A DNA stretch of 64,000 nucleotides from Callipepla californica brunnescens (GCA_023055505.1 JALIRH010000045.1:2728001-2792000), one strand, 5' to 3'. Positions 1 to 14,058 are shown, numbered from the stretch's first letter. Notes: generated by a model not told the origin, from the letters alone. Translations and numbers: made by a program.

Positions 1-220
1 AGACCCCCGCACCGCCGGCAGCGCTGCAGTGCCGCGTTTGGCCGCGAGGTGGCGCCATTGCTCCACGATAGACCCGCGCCCCACGGCGGTGCTCCGCGCA
101 ACACCTTGATTTCATTAGCAGCAGCACCGCGCCGCTGCCGGCGAGCGGGAACCATCCCGAGGCATAAAATATAGGGTTAATTATAGCTGTTTTGCCGATT
201 TTATAGGTTACATCTATTTT

Positions 221-251
<31 letters not shown>

Positions 252-3000
252 TTTTTTATTTGCGAGAGTGAATTGCGTGATGCTCGGGAAAAAAAAAAAA
301 AATAGAGGAGGGGAGTTAATCTGTCGGTTGGGATGGAGGGAGAGGTGGGACACGCATCTATTTCCAATGTTCGTTTAAAAGGGAGAAAATGTATCGTTTT
401 TGTCTTCTGCGAGTTCGGGTGGAGGTGGGAGGGCCACTTAATTGTCTCCAAACCGAAGATTTACGTTTGGAGGACTGAAAAGGAGAAGTGGCTTAGGGAT
501 TTCGGGGAGAAACGGGCACGCAGAGCAGGGATGTTTTTCCTTGGCACTGTACCTTGTCCATTAGGATGAACTGTGCGATCTCGGCTCTTCATCTGATGTG
601 TTTTAGATTCATAACCGTCGCTTAGAAACCTCGCTTTGTAGAATGTTGTTCTTGCTCTTTTCGCTAACGCTGCCGCTTCTTCGTGCCCTAAGACTTCACT
701 CAACAAGCTTGAAATATTTCTAAGCGTCACGAAATAGGAAATCTCAAACACCACCAACTTACCACGCTTTACAACGCGCCTAATCCCTCCGTTAACGCAA
801 CAGCAAAGAAATGCGAACTTTTATCTCTATTTATTCACTTTTATTTTGGCCTTCTTCCCCCCCCCCCCCCCCCCCCCATCATCCTCACGAGGCAGTCACC
901 GTGCAGACGCCCCATTCCTTACGTTCAGCCCCAGATAACAACGCGGTAGGAAAAGATGCCGCGCGTTTTCAAGGAGAGTTTTCCTCTCGGATCGGTGCAG
1001 CTGCGCGTTTTGGGCGAGGAAAACCGTTCCCCGATTTGCAGCGTTCTGCTGAATAACGCTACAAGTGACAGCGATGCCCACAGCAGCGCGGGATCAGCGA
1101 TCCGAGGCGTTGCCCAAAGAGGCGAAGCCTCAACACCCCGAGACTCTATCTCAAACCCATCCGATGAGACGGCCGGGTAAAGAGATGCAGATGAAATAAC
1201 AGCGGTAATGGCAATAATAAAGCACGAGAAGGGAAACCTGTGCCCTCGTGCCCCCATGAAAGCGCAGAGCAGCGTAAAGTTAAGGTTTACCCCACAGAGG
1301 GTTTGGGGCTCTCTTTTTTTTTCCCCTTTCTTTCTAGTGAATTCCCAATAAATCTCTCCTCCGTTGGGTCTCTGTAAATTATCTCTCCCGCACACACCCC
1401 ACACACGCACACACATCCGCACCCGCCCGGGCTTTGCTGGTTTTGGGGTTCTCCCCTCCTCCCCGCCCTCTCTCTTTATAACAGAAACATTTTCCTTTCG
1501 TCGGGAATCTGAGTACAGTAGATGAGTGATTTAAGATCACCTATCGATTTCCAGCGCGTTGATGAGTGACCGTCACATCACGGCCATAAAAATTCTATAA
1601 AACGCGAACTTCCAAGAGCAACTTTCCCTCTCTCCTTCTCGGGGCTCCGTTTCTGAGCGGGGACCGCTGAGATTTTGAGTTTTGACACCGTCGGTGGACG
1701 CGGGCACGGTTGGAAAGGCACAGAGAGGGGCGGAAATCCTTTGCTGGGATTTCTTTCGCCAATTCGATGTTTTGCTCTCTTGAAAATTGGAGCCCCGCGC
1801 ATCCCCACCCCGCGCTGCGCAGCTCTGCTTACTTATGTGCACCATTTCGGGGCTTTTATGTTCGAAGATGAAACCAAAATCTGCTCAATCGACGATAAAA
1901 GTGTTGAGAAAAATAAAATGTTAACTCGCCTTTTAGGGGGGAAAAGCCTTAATTATACCACTGCAAGTACTCCAACTGCAATAATTACTTGAAAAGGCTC
2001 TTAGATTCGGCTCAAATTATCCCTACTCAAAAGAGACGAAACGTGTTTACTTAAATTATTTCTCTAAGGGTGCTTTTAAAGTTTTATTCCGTTATTATCT
2101 TTGTTTTCTTTCTTTCTCCCTTCCTCTCTTGCTTCCCCCGTACCTTCATTCCCTGCCTGCTCCCACCGCCAATTTCAATGCAAGGCGTTTTTACCACCGC
2201 CCAACGAAGACAGTGGGATCAAACCAGTGCAACTTTTCCCCTCTTTTTTTCTTTTCACGTTGTGGAGGGTTAAAAACCGCCCCTCCGTCCGAGGCGAGCT
2301 GAAGGAAAAGGGTTTTTTCTTCTCTTTGCTTCGCCCAACGCTGCTCGGGCGACTGCGGAGCGAAGTGAGACATCTCGGGACGAGGGGGAACCGAAATGTT
2401 TGGAAGTGTCTTTGAGTTGCGTTGGACGTGGAAGGGTCGCAAAAGCGAAGCGGAGCGCCGGGGTGGGGGGGGTGGGGGGGGACAGCGTTGGGGTGGGAGG
2501 GGTTGGGGGGCCGTTATTAGCTGGAATACGTCTCCGTAATATATTTGCTGACTGCGAGAAATGAATTTCCAAATCTACCCCCTGTGTGTTTCGATGGTGG
2601 GAAATCGCAGCGTTGGCATCTTAGGGGGTAAGTTTGCTCCGCTGTTAGCAAACGCCAATAAAACAGACAGGCTCGCTCTCGTTTCCCCTCTGCCACCCCC
2701 CAATCCCCCCCCCCCCCCCGCATCCCCCTTATCTCCCCAGGTTTTCTGATAAGTCTCACGCGAAGCAAGAACCGAATAATAATAATAAGAAGAATAAAAA
2801 TATATAAAAAAAGAAGTTGTTGAGGAGGGGGCGAGGTGGGGAAGCGGCCATCAGATACTGAGCATGGAGGTTCTGCTCCGGAGGTGATAAGAGAAACAAT
2901 ACTCGGAGTTCGCAATCATCCCCGGCCACATCTTGAGGAGTCCTCGGCGTGAGCAGGGCACGGGGGGGGGGGAGGGGGGGGGGCTGGGGGAGAGACACCA
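1..3000. other. Upstream intergenic region (HOXB9-HOXB8 side), distal part
   Basis: No credible coding sequence is seen. The first 150 bases are CpG-rich and contain a CTCF-like motif (listed separately). The rest is ordinary unique sequence broken by simple runs: CT/T at about 219-257, poly-A at about 289-301, a run of 21 C at 857-877, G-rich sequence near 2460-2510 and C-rich sequence near 2695-2720. Open frames here are short, low in complexity and show no family resemblance. By cluster order the next gene upstream should be HOXB9, which is outside the window. Confidence 0.6.
42..55 (+). promoter_or_regulatory. Candidate CTCF binding site
   Basis: The sequence CCGCGAGGTGGCGC matches the classic insulator core CCGCGNGGNGGCAG except for its last two bases. 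CTCF sites are known to lie between HOX genes, where they separate chromatin domains. This one lies about 4.1 kb upstream of the HOXB8 start codon, in a CpG-rich block. Binding is inferred from the motif only. Confidence 0.5.
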
Positions 3001-3002
3001 AA

Positions 3003-3640
3003 AGTCAATGCTATATACGAAAAACCATAATCATTTTAATTCAATATTGACACCTCAACATCTCGCCGTAATGCGGACGAGTCCAATCGAAACCTCTGTT
3101 TTATAGCAGTAGAGGAAAGAACTCGTAAAATCCTAACGGCTTTTATGTAGTGCGGTATAAACAACAACAACATCCCCGGCTTTATGGCATTTTATAGTTT
3201 GTTAAACAGTTTACAGCCTTTTTTGGGGCTATTACAAATGCAATTCCCTTCATGCGATAGTTAAACCTTTATCAATAATAAGGAAATTGATCATTAAAAT
3301 GTTAAATATGACTACCTCGTTTGTTTTAAAATATGTTTAGGGTAAGAAGCTGTATGATTTGATAACTTGTATTAAAATACCAATTACATTTATAGGACCT
3401 TTTAAAACTGGTAGCAATTAAATCGTGTTCTTTTACAGTTTTCCAAAGCGACCCTGACATTTAAAAAGGCTAAAACTGCCTCGTTAAAATTTGGAAATTA
3501 ACGACTGAGAGCGCTTCTCTTTAATTTTCCAGCACTCCCCAAAAATCAATCTTTTGGGTGGTCTAGGTACGTGATTTGTTGTGAGGCGAGCGATATCTCA
3601 TTAATGTAGGTAGTTAAACATATTTAATCCGTATATTCAC
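3003..3640. promoter_or_regulatory. AT-rich candidate conserved element upstream of HOXB8
   Basis: This is a repeat-free, non-coding AT-rich block just before a CT microsatellite. It holds a TTTATGGC CDX/HOX motif at 3181-3188, several TTTATR-type sites and many TAAT/ATTA cores, for example around 3280-3310. The composition contrasts with the simple-sequence flanks and resembles HOX enhancer elements. Conservation cannot be shown from one sequence. Confidence 0.35.
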
Positions 3641-3659
3641 CCCACCTCCTCTCCGTCTC

Positions 3660-3710
3660 CCTCCCGCTCCCTCTCTCTCTCTCTCTCCCTCTCTCTCTCT
3701 CTCTCGCTCC
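3660..3710 (+). repeat. (CT)n-rich polypyrimidine tract
   Basis: An imperfect CT microsatellite of about 50 bases separates the AT-rich block from the HOXB8 promoter region. Confidence 0.8.
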
Positions 3711-3779
3711 CCCTCGCTTGCTTTTCCTTCTTTATTCTCTCACACTCTTCCTTTCACAATCATGCGGTGCAGAGTCCGT

Positions 3780-4207
3780 GTGGAGTAAGGAGAAGCCAAT
3801 AGGATGAGGTTTTGGTAATAGATGCAAATGATCATGAAAAGACACTGCAAAATATGAAACAACTCATTTGCGCTGAAGTAAATCACTGAAAACTGTTTAT
3901 GAACTGGCATCTCTTCTTGGAAATGTAAAGCGAGAACTCTTTAAGTGGCGATTTTTTTTTTTTTTTTTTTTTTTTTAGGGGTGGGGGGGGGGAGGAAAGA
4001 ATTCAGTACCATGCAGGCTTAGAGTTTTGATTATATCCTCCTTTTATATTCCTGGAAATCACAAACTGTCGTTGCTTAGCATCTTAGCGCTTTCTTTTTT
4101 TGCTAATAGATTCCCGTGGTCCGGTTTTTTTTTGTTTGGCTTTTTTTTTTTTTTTTTTTCCCCCTTCTCCTTTCCTCCTCCGTACAAATATTATTATTTA
4201 AATTAAG
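3780..4207 (+). promoter_or_regulatory. HOXB8: HOXB8 promoter-proximal region and 5'UTR
   Basis: The region has a forward CCAAT box at 3796-3800 and a perfect POU octamer, ATGCAAAT, at 3822-3829, about 380-410 bases before the start codon. Poly-T tracts follow at about 3951-3976 and 4139-4160. The 30 bases before the ATG are AT-rich. The transcription start cannot be placed exactly; no convincing TATA box is fixed at a suitable distance. Confidence 0.5.
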
Positions 4208-5334
4208 ATGAGCTCTTATTTTGTCAACTCACTCTTCTCCAAATACAAAACCGGGGACTCGTTGCGTCCCAATTACTATGACTGCGGGTTCGCTCAGGAT
4301 CTTGGGGGCAGACCCACGGTGGTGTACGGACCCAGCACGGGAGGTACCTTCCAGCATCCGACCCAAATCCAGGAGTTCTACCACGGAGCATCCTCACTCT
4401 CCAGCTCCCCTTACCAACAGAATCCCTGCGCCGTGGCGTGCCATGGGGACCCCAGCAACTTCTATGGCTACGACCCTTTGCAAAGGCAGAGCCTCTTCAG
4501 CGCCCAGGAGTCGGACTTGGTGCAGTACACGGACTGCAAGCTTGCTGCCAGCGGCCTTGGAGAGGAGGCGGAGAGCTCGGAGCAGAGCCCTTCTCCGACC
4601 CAGCTTTTCCCCTGGATGCGACCGCAAGGTGAGGCGAGATGGGAAGGACAGCGAAGAGGCATTTCCTGAGCCCATAAAGTATCCTTCTTCCTTTCTTTCT
4701 GCCCCTCTTCCTTTCTTTCTGCCCCTCTTTCTTTCTGCCCCCCCCCCCCCCCCCCTTTCTTTCTCTCTCTCCTTTTCTTCCTTTCTTTCTCCCTTTCTTC
4801 CTTTCTCTCTTTCTTTCTTTCTCTCCCCTTTTCTTTCCCCAATGACTGTATTTTAGTGCTTTATGGGGGTAAACTTTTGCACTTGTAAATTGCTTTATAG
4901 TTTAATTACCCTGAAGGAGCCCTTTTCTTCTGGAGGCTGAACGAGCCGGGCTTTCAGTGGAAGGAAGCGTCCTTAAAGTTTATGGCACTTTTATAGCCTT
5001 TAGAAAGCCCCTTCATTTCTGTTTTGCGTTTGATTCGGGATTTCGGCGGTGCTGTTCGCTCTCCCCGGGCTGCGGCTCTTTTTGTGTCCCTCCATCCCCT
5101 GAGCCGGAGCTGTTGTTGTTGTTGTTCGGGTAATAAGGAGTGCGCGAGTGGAGGCTTTGCTGGGCTGCTCGGAGTGGGCTCGCGGTGACCCTCCCCCCTC
5201 CCTCCACCATCACCCCGCTCCTTTAGAACCATCTTCCCTTTATAATATCATAGAGCAGCCTTTCCTCTCGCTCTTTGCTTCCTGCCTCGCTTCTGCGAGC
5301 CCTTTCTTCCCCCCCCATCCCCCCTCCCTCACCT

Positions 5335-5378
<44 letters not shown>

Positions 5379-5784
5379 TGTGTGTGCGTGTGTGTGCGCC
5401 CATTCCCGAGCCTGGTTTATGTATCTTTCAACCTCCTCTTCTTCCCCTTTCCACCCAACCTTTGCAATTCCCCAGCAGCCGCTGGACGGAGGAGGGGGGA
5501 GGCAAACCTACAGCCGCTACCAGACGCTGGAACTGGAGAAGGAATTTCTATTTAATCCCTACCTGACCCGCAAACGGAGGATCGAGGTCTCGCATGCCCT
5601 GGGATTGACAGAAAGGCAGGTCAAAATCTGGTTCCAGAACAGGAGGATGAAATGGAAAAAGGAAAACAACAAAGACAAGTTTCCCAGCAGCAAATGCGAG
5701 CAGGAAGAACTGGAAAAACAGAAAATGGAAAGAGCCCAGGAGGTGGACGAGGAAGGGGAAGCACAGAAGGCGGACAAGAAATAA
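4208..5784 (+). CDS. HOXB8: Homeobox protein HOXB8 (two exons; apparent 1-base frameshift in exon 2)
   Basis: HOXB8 is a nuclear sequence-specific transcription factor of paralogy group 8 that patterns the thoracic axis and acts with PBX and MEIS partners. Exon 1 is 4208-4628, beginning [14 protein letters not shown] and ending in the hexapeptide region FPWMRPQ (residues 134-140) with a GT donor at 4629. Exon 2 is 5476-5784, after the acceptor CCCAG at 5471-5475. It encodes an Antennapedia-type homeodomain with helix-3 core [13 protein letters not shown], Gln50 and Asn51, and an acidic/lysine-rich tail ending QKADKK. Spliced as in other vertebrates, the frame breaks because the run at 5494-5499 has six G where five are needed. 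The break falls at homeodomain residues 4-5. With five Gs the protein would be 242 residues, close to the 243 of human HOXB8. I infer an assembly or homopolymer error rather than a dead gene, since everything downstream is intact. Confidence 0.95.
4683..4840 (+). repeat. Polypyrimidine tract with a ~20-base tandem unit
   Basis: The unit CTTCCTTTCTTTCTGCCCCT recurs about three times, followed by a C run of about 19 bases and further TTTC/TTCC sequence. It lies inside the HOXB8 intron and reads through in several frames only because it is low-complexity. Confidence 0.85.
5336..5398 (+). repeat. (TG)n microsatellite in the HOXB8 intron
   Basis: About 60 bases of TG repeat with a few interruptions (GAG, GCG) end about 75 bases before the exon 2 acceptor. 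Confidence 0.95.
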
Positions 5785-6377
5785 AAGGATTTTTGAGGAC
5801 TGAAAGGAGAGCGCTGCTGGGGTGGAAGAGCCCCCGAGCCCCACGTTAATGGTAGTTAATGTAAGGGAGGGGTGGGGGGAAAAACCAACAGCGCATAGAA
5901 AAGAGAAAGAAAAAAGAAATAAAAACAAAAACCAACAACAACATGAAAACAAACAACAACAACAAAAAAATCCCTTTTATTGCTGTAAAACAATATAGCT
6001 GTAAGCACCACTTTCCTGATTATCCTTTGATACAATGAACAGTTATGCAAAAGTGCTGTGGAGCTCTGCCCTGCCTTTTGCCAGTTATTAACTAGTGGTA
6101 GTGTAACGCAATAGCTTATGTAAAACATGACTGTGAAATCTCTCTCTCTCTCTCTCCCCCTCTCCCTCTCTCTCTCCCTCTCTCTGTCTTTCTGTCTCTT
6201 TCTTCTTTCCTAGGGGGGTGGGGGGTGGGTTGGTTAACATAGCTTTCAATGCTATAGGAGTTACGTGAGATTACATTCGTGCACTTTTTCTTTTATTTTA
6301 TTTTCCACTTTTGGTTTGGTTTTTTTTTTTTTCGTGCTTTATCTGTATGTACTGGAGGTAGCTATTGAGACAAACAT

Positions 6378-6399
6378 CCCAACAACATGAAACTGCCTA
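6378..6399 (+). promoter_or_regulatory. miR-196 target site in the HOXB8 3'UTR
   Basis: These 22 bases begin CCCAACAACATGAAACTGCC and are complementary to mature miR-196a along its whole length, apart from a G:U pair in the seed region. This is the well-known HOXB8 site at which miR-196 directs endonucleolytic cleavage. The microRNA gene itself lies 5' of HOXB9 in vertebrates and is not in this window. Confidence 0.9.
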
Positions 6400-6786
6400 T
6401 TTATGCTATAGTTATCTCTCTCTTTCTCTCCTTTCCTTACCTCTGTTCTTTTGTTCTCCTCGGGATTTTCATTTTATTTTATTTTATTGGTTGGTTTGTT
6501 TACAGTTTTTCAGTGTCTTAAAAAAAAAAAAAGCCAAAAAAAAAAAGGAAAAAAAAAAAAAAAAGAAAGAAAAAAGACCTTTAAAAAAAAAAAAGCGTTT
6601 TTTCTCTCTCCTTTAGTTAGCATGCGCACAGTGAAGCAAGTTGTAAAGTGATCCTTAGGTTAACTGTGAAAAAGAATGTATACTGTATACGTGAATTACT
6701 TTATTGGGGGAACTAATGATATATTTTGTTGTTCTTTCATCACTTTGTTCTATTGTCTAAACCTGGAAGCGGCGGAAGAAAGTTAC

Positions 6787-6792
6787 AATAAA
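6787..6792 (+). terminator. HOXB8: Polyadenylation signal AATAAA, HOXB8 (proximal)
   Basis: Canonical hexamer about 1.0 kb after the HOXB8 stop codon. A second copy at 6869-6874 has the better GT-rich downstream element, so either or both may be used. Confidence 0.6.
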
Positions 6793-6868
6793 GTTTACAA
6801 GCGAGAATTCCGTGACATCATTCTTTTACCCTGCTCCATTTCCTCCAGGACCACTTTGATAGAAAGGA

Positions 6869-6874
6869 AATAAA
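6869..6874 (+). terminator. HOXB8: Polyadenylation signal AATAAA, HOXB8 (distal)
   Basis: Canonical hexamer followed by TTGTGTGGG at about 6880, a typical GT-rich downstream element. Confidence 0.6.
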
Positions 6875-6900
6875 AGTCAATTGTGTGGGAGCTGCAGCCC

Positions 6901-8040
6901 CGGCCATCAAAGCCCGCTCTGCCTGAGAGATGCTGGGCCGCTGCTGGGCCGGGCAGGGGCCGGGGAAGGGGCGGGGGGTGTGGGGGGGGGGGGCACCGCG
7001 ATGGCTCCTGCTCTTGTTGTTGTTTCTAACTGTTCATGCGTGGTGACAGGTTGGGAGATGTGCAGAAAACCTTCCCGAAGGTAACGTGTGTTTTCATTTC
7101 CCCTCTTTCTCTCTCTCCCCTCTCTCACCTCCCCCCCCCCCCCCCCCCCCTTGCCCTGCACGACGTAGCCCGGCTCTGCTCACTCTCCCTTTTCCCCCTC
7201 TGTTTCGTCTGCCGAAGTGTCGGTGGTGCAGCTGAGCTCAGCTCTCTGCTCTCCTGCCATGGCAAAGGGAGCGCGGATGGGGCGTGGGGATGCACACACA
7301 TCCCCTTGCAACTTAACCTTGGGAAAGGAGAACCGGTGCAAACCCTAGCTGCACATCCACCATTGTCTGAGCTGCTGTTCCTGCCAGTAAGACTTTATTC
7401 CTTTCTTTCTCCCACCCCGCTTCCCCTAAGCCAAAAAAAAAAAAAAGACCCTGAAGCTGGTCACATTTTGGAAGGTCTCTTTGCTTCTCCAGCAGAAAGC
7501 AAATCAGCCAGCTGGTAACGCTTTCCTATCACTGTAATTGAGTCCCGCAGAACCGCTGACGCGCTAAACAAGGGATCTGTACAGCCTTTATTTTTCGCAA
7601 CAAGAAAAGCAAATGCCAGCTCAATACGAAACTCAAAGCCCGTGGCACTGGAATAAATGAGATATAGAGCTGAATGGCATTTGGGAAAAAAAAAGGAGCC
7701 TGGAACTATTAGGTATCAATCAGACATTTGTCTTTTGGGGGGGTGGTCGCAGAGGGGGGAGAGGGTCACGGGAGATGGGGGGTCGGGGGTGGGGGGGGGG
7801 GGGAAACGTGTAGTGTCTCGTGAAAAAGTGCTTCGGAGCCGGGAAATGGAGCGAAGGAGGGAAATTTTCGACGGGATCAATAAAGGGATAAATAGAGCTC
7901 CGCTCCTTTTCCTCCACCAGAGAGAGACCGAGAGGAGCTGCACCGCGCACAACCCCCCTTCGCCTTTCTCTTTCTCCCTCGGTCTCGGCTGAAAACTGAT
8001 TACAGGTTGCTTATCGACTCCAGCACAATTTCACCCCTTC
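6901..8040. other. HOXB8-HOXB7 intergenic spacer
   Basis: A short spacer with no gene. It includes a G-rich stretch near 6970-6993, a poly-C run at about 7132-7151, a poly-A run near 7433-7446 and a poly-G run near 7790-7803. Open frames over it are low-complexity. Confidence 0.6.
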
Positions 8041-8301
8041 CAGCATAGATCTTGGAGGGTTTTATATCGCATCAATTATTTATCATATTTTATAAATCCA
8101 GCAGCACTACAATTTTTTGCCCCCGAGGAGGGAGCGGGCGGCGATTGGAGCCGCCGGAGCCACGTGCCCGCGCGTCACATGGGCCGGGAGGAAAAAGGGC
8201 TCCTTTTTGGTGTAAATCTGGACTCTAATTCCGTAATATATCACGGTACCTCGTAAAACCGACACTAAAACGTCCCGACCTACAAATCACCCGGCCAAAT
8301 T
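8041..8301 (+). promoter_or_regulatory. HOXB7: HOXB7 promoter-proximal region and 5'UTR
   Basis: An inverted CCAAT box (ATTGG) at 8144-8148 is followed by a CACGTG E-box at 8161-8166 in a GC-rich block. This is an arrangement suited to NF-Y and USF-type factors. From about 8219 to the ATG the sequence looks like the well-conserved HOXB7 leader. The start of transcription is not resolved. Confidence 0.6.
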
Positions 8302-11585
<3,284 letters not shown>

Positions 11586-11769
11586 AAGGACAAAAGGTGG
11601 ATCCAGGAAACGTGAAAGCTCACGGGAACAGAAAGAAATAAAAAAAAAAGTGGGGGTGGGAAACCCGCCCAGAAAAGACTATATACTAAAATAGATAAAC
11701 GTTAAGTGCATAAATAATTAAAACCTTAGGAATGATACATTGTGTTTCCTGACACTGAAAAAAAAAAAT

Positions 11770-11777
11770 ACTACCTA
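11770..11777 (+). promoter_or_regulatory. miR-196 8-mer seed site, HOXB7 3'UTR
   Basis: ACTACCTA is the full 8-mer complement to the miR-196 seed plus the terminal A. HOXB7 is a known member of the miR-196 target group. A 7-mer-A1 site (CTACCTA) follows 41 bases later at 11818-11824. Confidence 0.7.
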
Positions 11778-12267
11778 TATTGAAGTCTTTTTTTTTTTTG
11801 TACAATAGAATGAATATCTACCTATTCCATGTGGCTTTAGAGTCAGAATAGACACATTTTTCTATGTGAGTCTTCCTAGAGTACAAGTAATTTGTAAATC
11901 TCCGTTTGTACTTCGCTGTGTACTTTTTGGTATGAAGTAACGTGGTCGTGTTTAGCACCTTTGATTTAGAGGATGTGACCTGAAAATCTGAATGCAAATT
12001 ATACTTAGCGCATATAGAGTCCTGTACATAATGCGAATTATGATTCCGCCTTCTCCCTGTAACCTCTGTGGTTCTTTCCACGTTGCGAGGCTGTTCTGTC
12101 TGTGTATATTTTTACCCGGATTTCCTCCTCGTTCAAGTCCCTAGGAAAAAAAAAAAAAGAGGAATTAATATTGTGCTACGTAAACTGTTGTATATCGAAG
12201 TAGCAAAGTATTTAATGGCGACGTGTTGCTTTTTATTTCCCCCTCGTCTGTGTTGATTATTCTTCGA

Positions 12268-12273
12268 AATAAA
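12268..12273 (+). terminator. HOXB7: Polyadenylation signal AATAAA, HOXB7
   Basis: Canonical hexamer about 0.7 kb after the stop, followed by T/GT-rich sequence around 12287-12320. Confidence 0.65.
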
Positions 12274-14047
12274 AAGGAAATCTCCACTTTTCTCGCATGG
12301 CGTTGCGTTCTGTTCCCTTTTATTGCCGAGAGCACTACACGAGGTTTTGCACTCTGTCGTCTATCCGCGATTGTATCTCCCAAGCAAAATATGTCAATTT
12401 AAAAATCTTTTTTACATTAAAACCGGTCTCCCTAAGCTCCTCTTTCTTCTTAGCATCCCTTCCCGCATTCGAGGGCTTTTATTTTTTCGAGGGATTTGGC
12501 CAAAATGCGAAGAGCAGCGCTGCAATTCGCGGCCGCCAGCTCTCTGAAGGAGAGAAGAGATGAAGGAAGAATGCGGAGGCCCAAATCACCTTTCGTTCTG
12601 ATTCTCTTCTTAAACAAATTTGCAGGGAAAAAAAAAAGAAAAAAAAAGAAAAAAAATAAGAATTAAAAAAAAATAAGAAAAGAAAAGAAAAAAGGCGATC
12701 TATTTCGCCGGGGCTTTTGTATTTTCTTTTTTTTTTATTATTTTTATTTCTTTTTCTTTTTAAAGATTCTCCCTCCGCTCTTCAATTACTTCACTGCGGA
12801 CTGGAACTCTTTCATTAGCGCCAAATAACGTTTAGCATCGAAGCGCGCATAAAAGAAATTGAAGCAATTAAACGGGGGAAAATCAACAATGCAACACAAA
12901 AGCGAGCAAATTTAAGCCCTTGCTCAGGGAGCAGCCCCCGCCGCTCTCCCCCTCCGGTTTATATATTTACTGAGTGCGTGGCACAACAGCGGAGGCTCCG
13001 CGTAACTTGCTCGCCAAATGCGCGCTCGGGATGCGGCCGGGGAAGCGCACAGAGCTTCTGTTTCGGGAATGGCAGCTTTCCGCCTTCCTCCCCTCCTTCC
13101 CTTTTCGCCACCCACCGCCACGGATGGCCCCATGGAGGCGAGCGGGGCATCCTGCAGCAGGTCCCAGGGAAAAAAAAAAAGAAGAGGATGATGCCACGTC
13201 AAGGAGCTGCGCGCCCACATCCATAAGAGCGATTCGCAGCGCAGGCTGCATCTGCTAATTACGGCAAAGCCCATTAGTAAAAGGTGCCACTTACGGTGGC
13301 ATTTGAACGCTGGAAATCCCGCTCGAAGGAAGGGAAAACAAAGGGAAATCTTCCTTTTTTTTTTTTTTTTTAATTGGTGAATCTTTGGTGCGATCTCTTA
13401 GAGAGGAAAAAAAAAAAAAAAAAAAAAAGCGGTTCTAGAAATTTCCAGCCCCCCCGTTCTGCTGCATCGGCCCCTCTCGCTGCCCTCCTGGCATGGAGCT
13501 GTGCCGCGAGCAGCGGGGATCGAGGAGGGACTCGAGGAAAAGGCGAAGTGTGCCGTGGCGATCCCTCCGAGACCCAAACCCGTGCGTCCCCCTGGGAGTC
13601 CCCGCGCTATAGGGGGGCTCGGAGGCTCCTGGGGGTGAGCGGCCGTGGGGACCCCACGAGCACAGCCCCCTCTCCTTTCCCCCCCCAACCCCCTCGGCCA
13701 CTGTTCTGGCCAGGGCACGAGCATCGCGATCCACCTTTATTGCCTTCTTTTTGTTCCCCCCGAAATCTGCCCTTCGCAGCAAGAAGGGCTCCCCATCGCA
13801 CTGATTAAAAATAGAAGAGACATCCGATGTCTCCCCCCCGAACCCCACTGTTTTAGTGTCTTTGCCCATTTAAAAGCCAAACCCCAAGCCCAATCTCCTC
13901 ATTTCGGGGGAGTCATTATTGTTCATAGCCTATTACACGAGGAATTATTCGATTATTTCTCTCAAGCACCCCCCTCCATAGAACCAAAGGGGGAAAAAAA
14001 AAATCCCTGAACCCCTTTTCGGATTCTTTTATTTTTGTTTTAAAAAA

Positions 14048-14058
14048 AAGATGGCGGC
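14048..14058 (+). promoter_or_regulatory. Consensus YY1 motif
   Basis: AAGATGGCGGC is an exact match to the YY1 consensus AANATGGCGGC. YY1 motifs occur in some mammalian HOX Polycomb-recruiting elements. Function here is inferred only. Confidence 0.35.

Larger units (their letters stand above)
4629..5475 (+). other. HOXB8: HOXB8 intron
   Basis: The 847-base intron has a GTGAG donor and a CAG acceptor that is part of a CAGCAG tandem, so a second site 3 bases downstream could drop one alanine. It holds about three copies of a 20-base pyrimidine unit at about 4683-4742, a poly-C run near 4738-4756, more TTTC/CCTT sequence to 4840, a TTTATGGC motif at 4979-4986 and a TG repeat close to the acceptor. 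No coding sequence is seen. Confidence 0.85.
5785..6900 (+). other. HOXB8: HOXB8 3'UTR
   Basis: The 3'UTR follows the TAA stop at 5782-5784. It contains CT-rich sequence at 6140-6200, a poly-T run near 6320, the miR-196 target at 6378-6399, A-rich sequence at 6520-6595, and two AATAAA signals at 6787-6792 and 6869-6874. The second is followed within about 10 bases by a GT-rich stretch. The end is inferred from these signals. Confidence 0.65.
11586..12300 (+). other. HOXB7: HOXB7 3'UTR
   Basis: AT-rich 3'UTR after the TGA stop at 11583-11585. It has two miR-196 seed matches (11770-11777 and 11818-11824) and an AATAAA signal at 12268-12273. An earlier AATAAA near 11636, followed by poly-A, could be a weak proximal signal. 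Confidence 0.65.

Noticed and set aside
5275..5475. Open frame running from the HOXB8 intron into the homeobox exon
   Set aside because: It is open because of TG and C-rich sequence. The normal acceptor at 5475 is well placed, so I regard the frame problem as a homopolymer error rather than an alternative coding exon.
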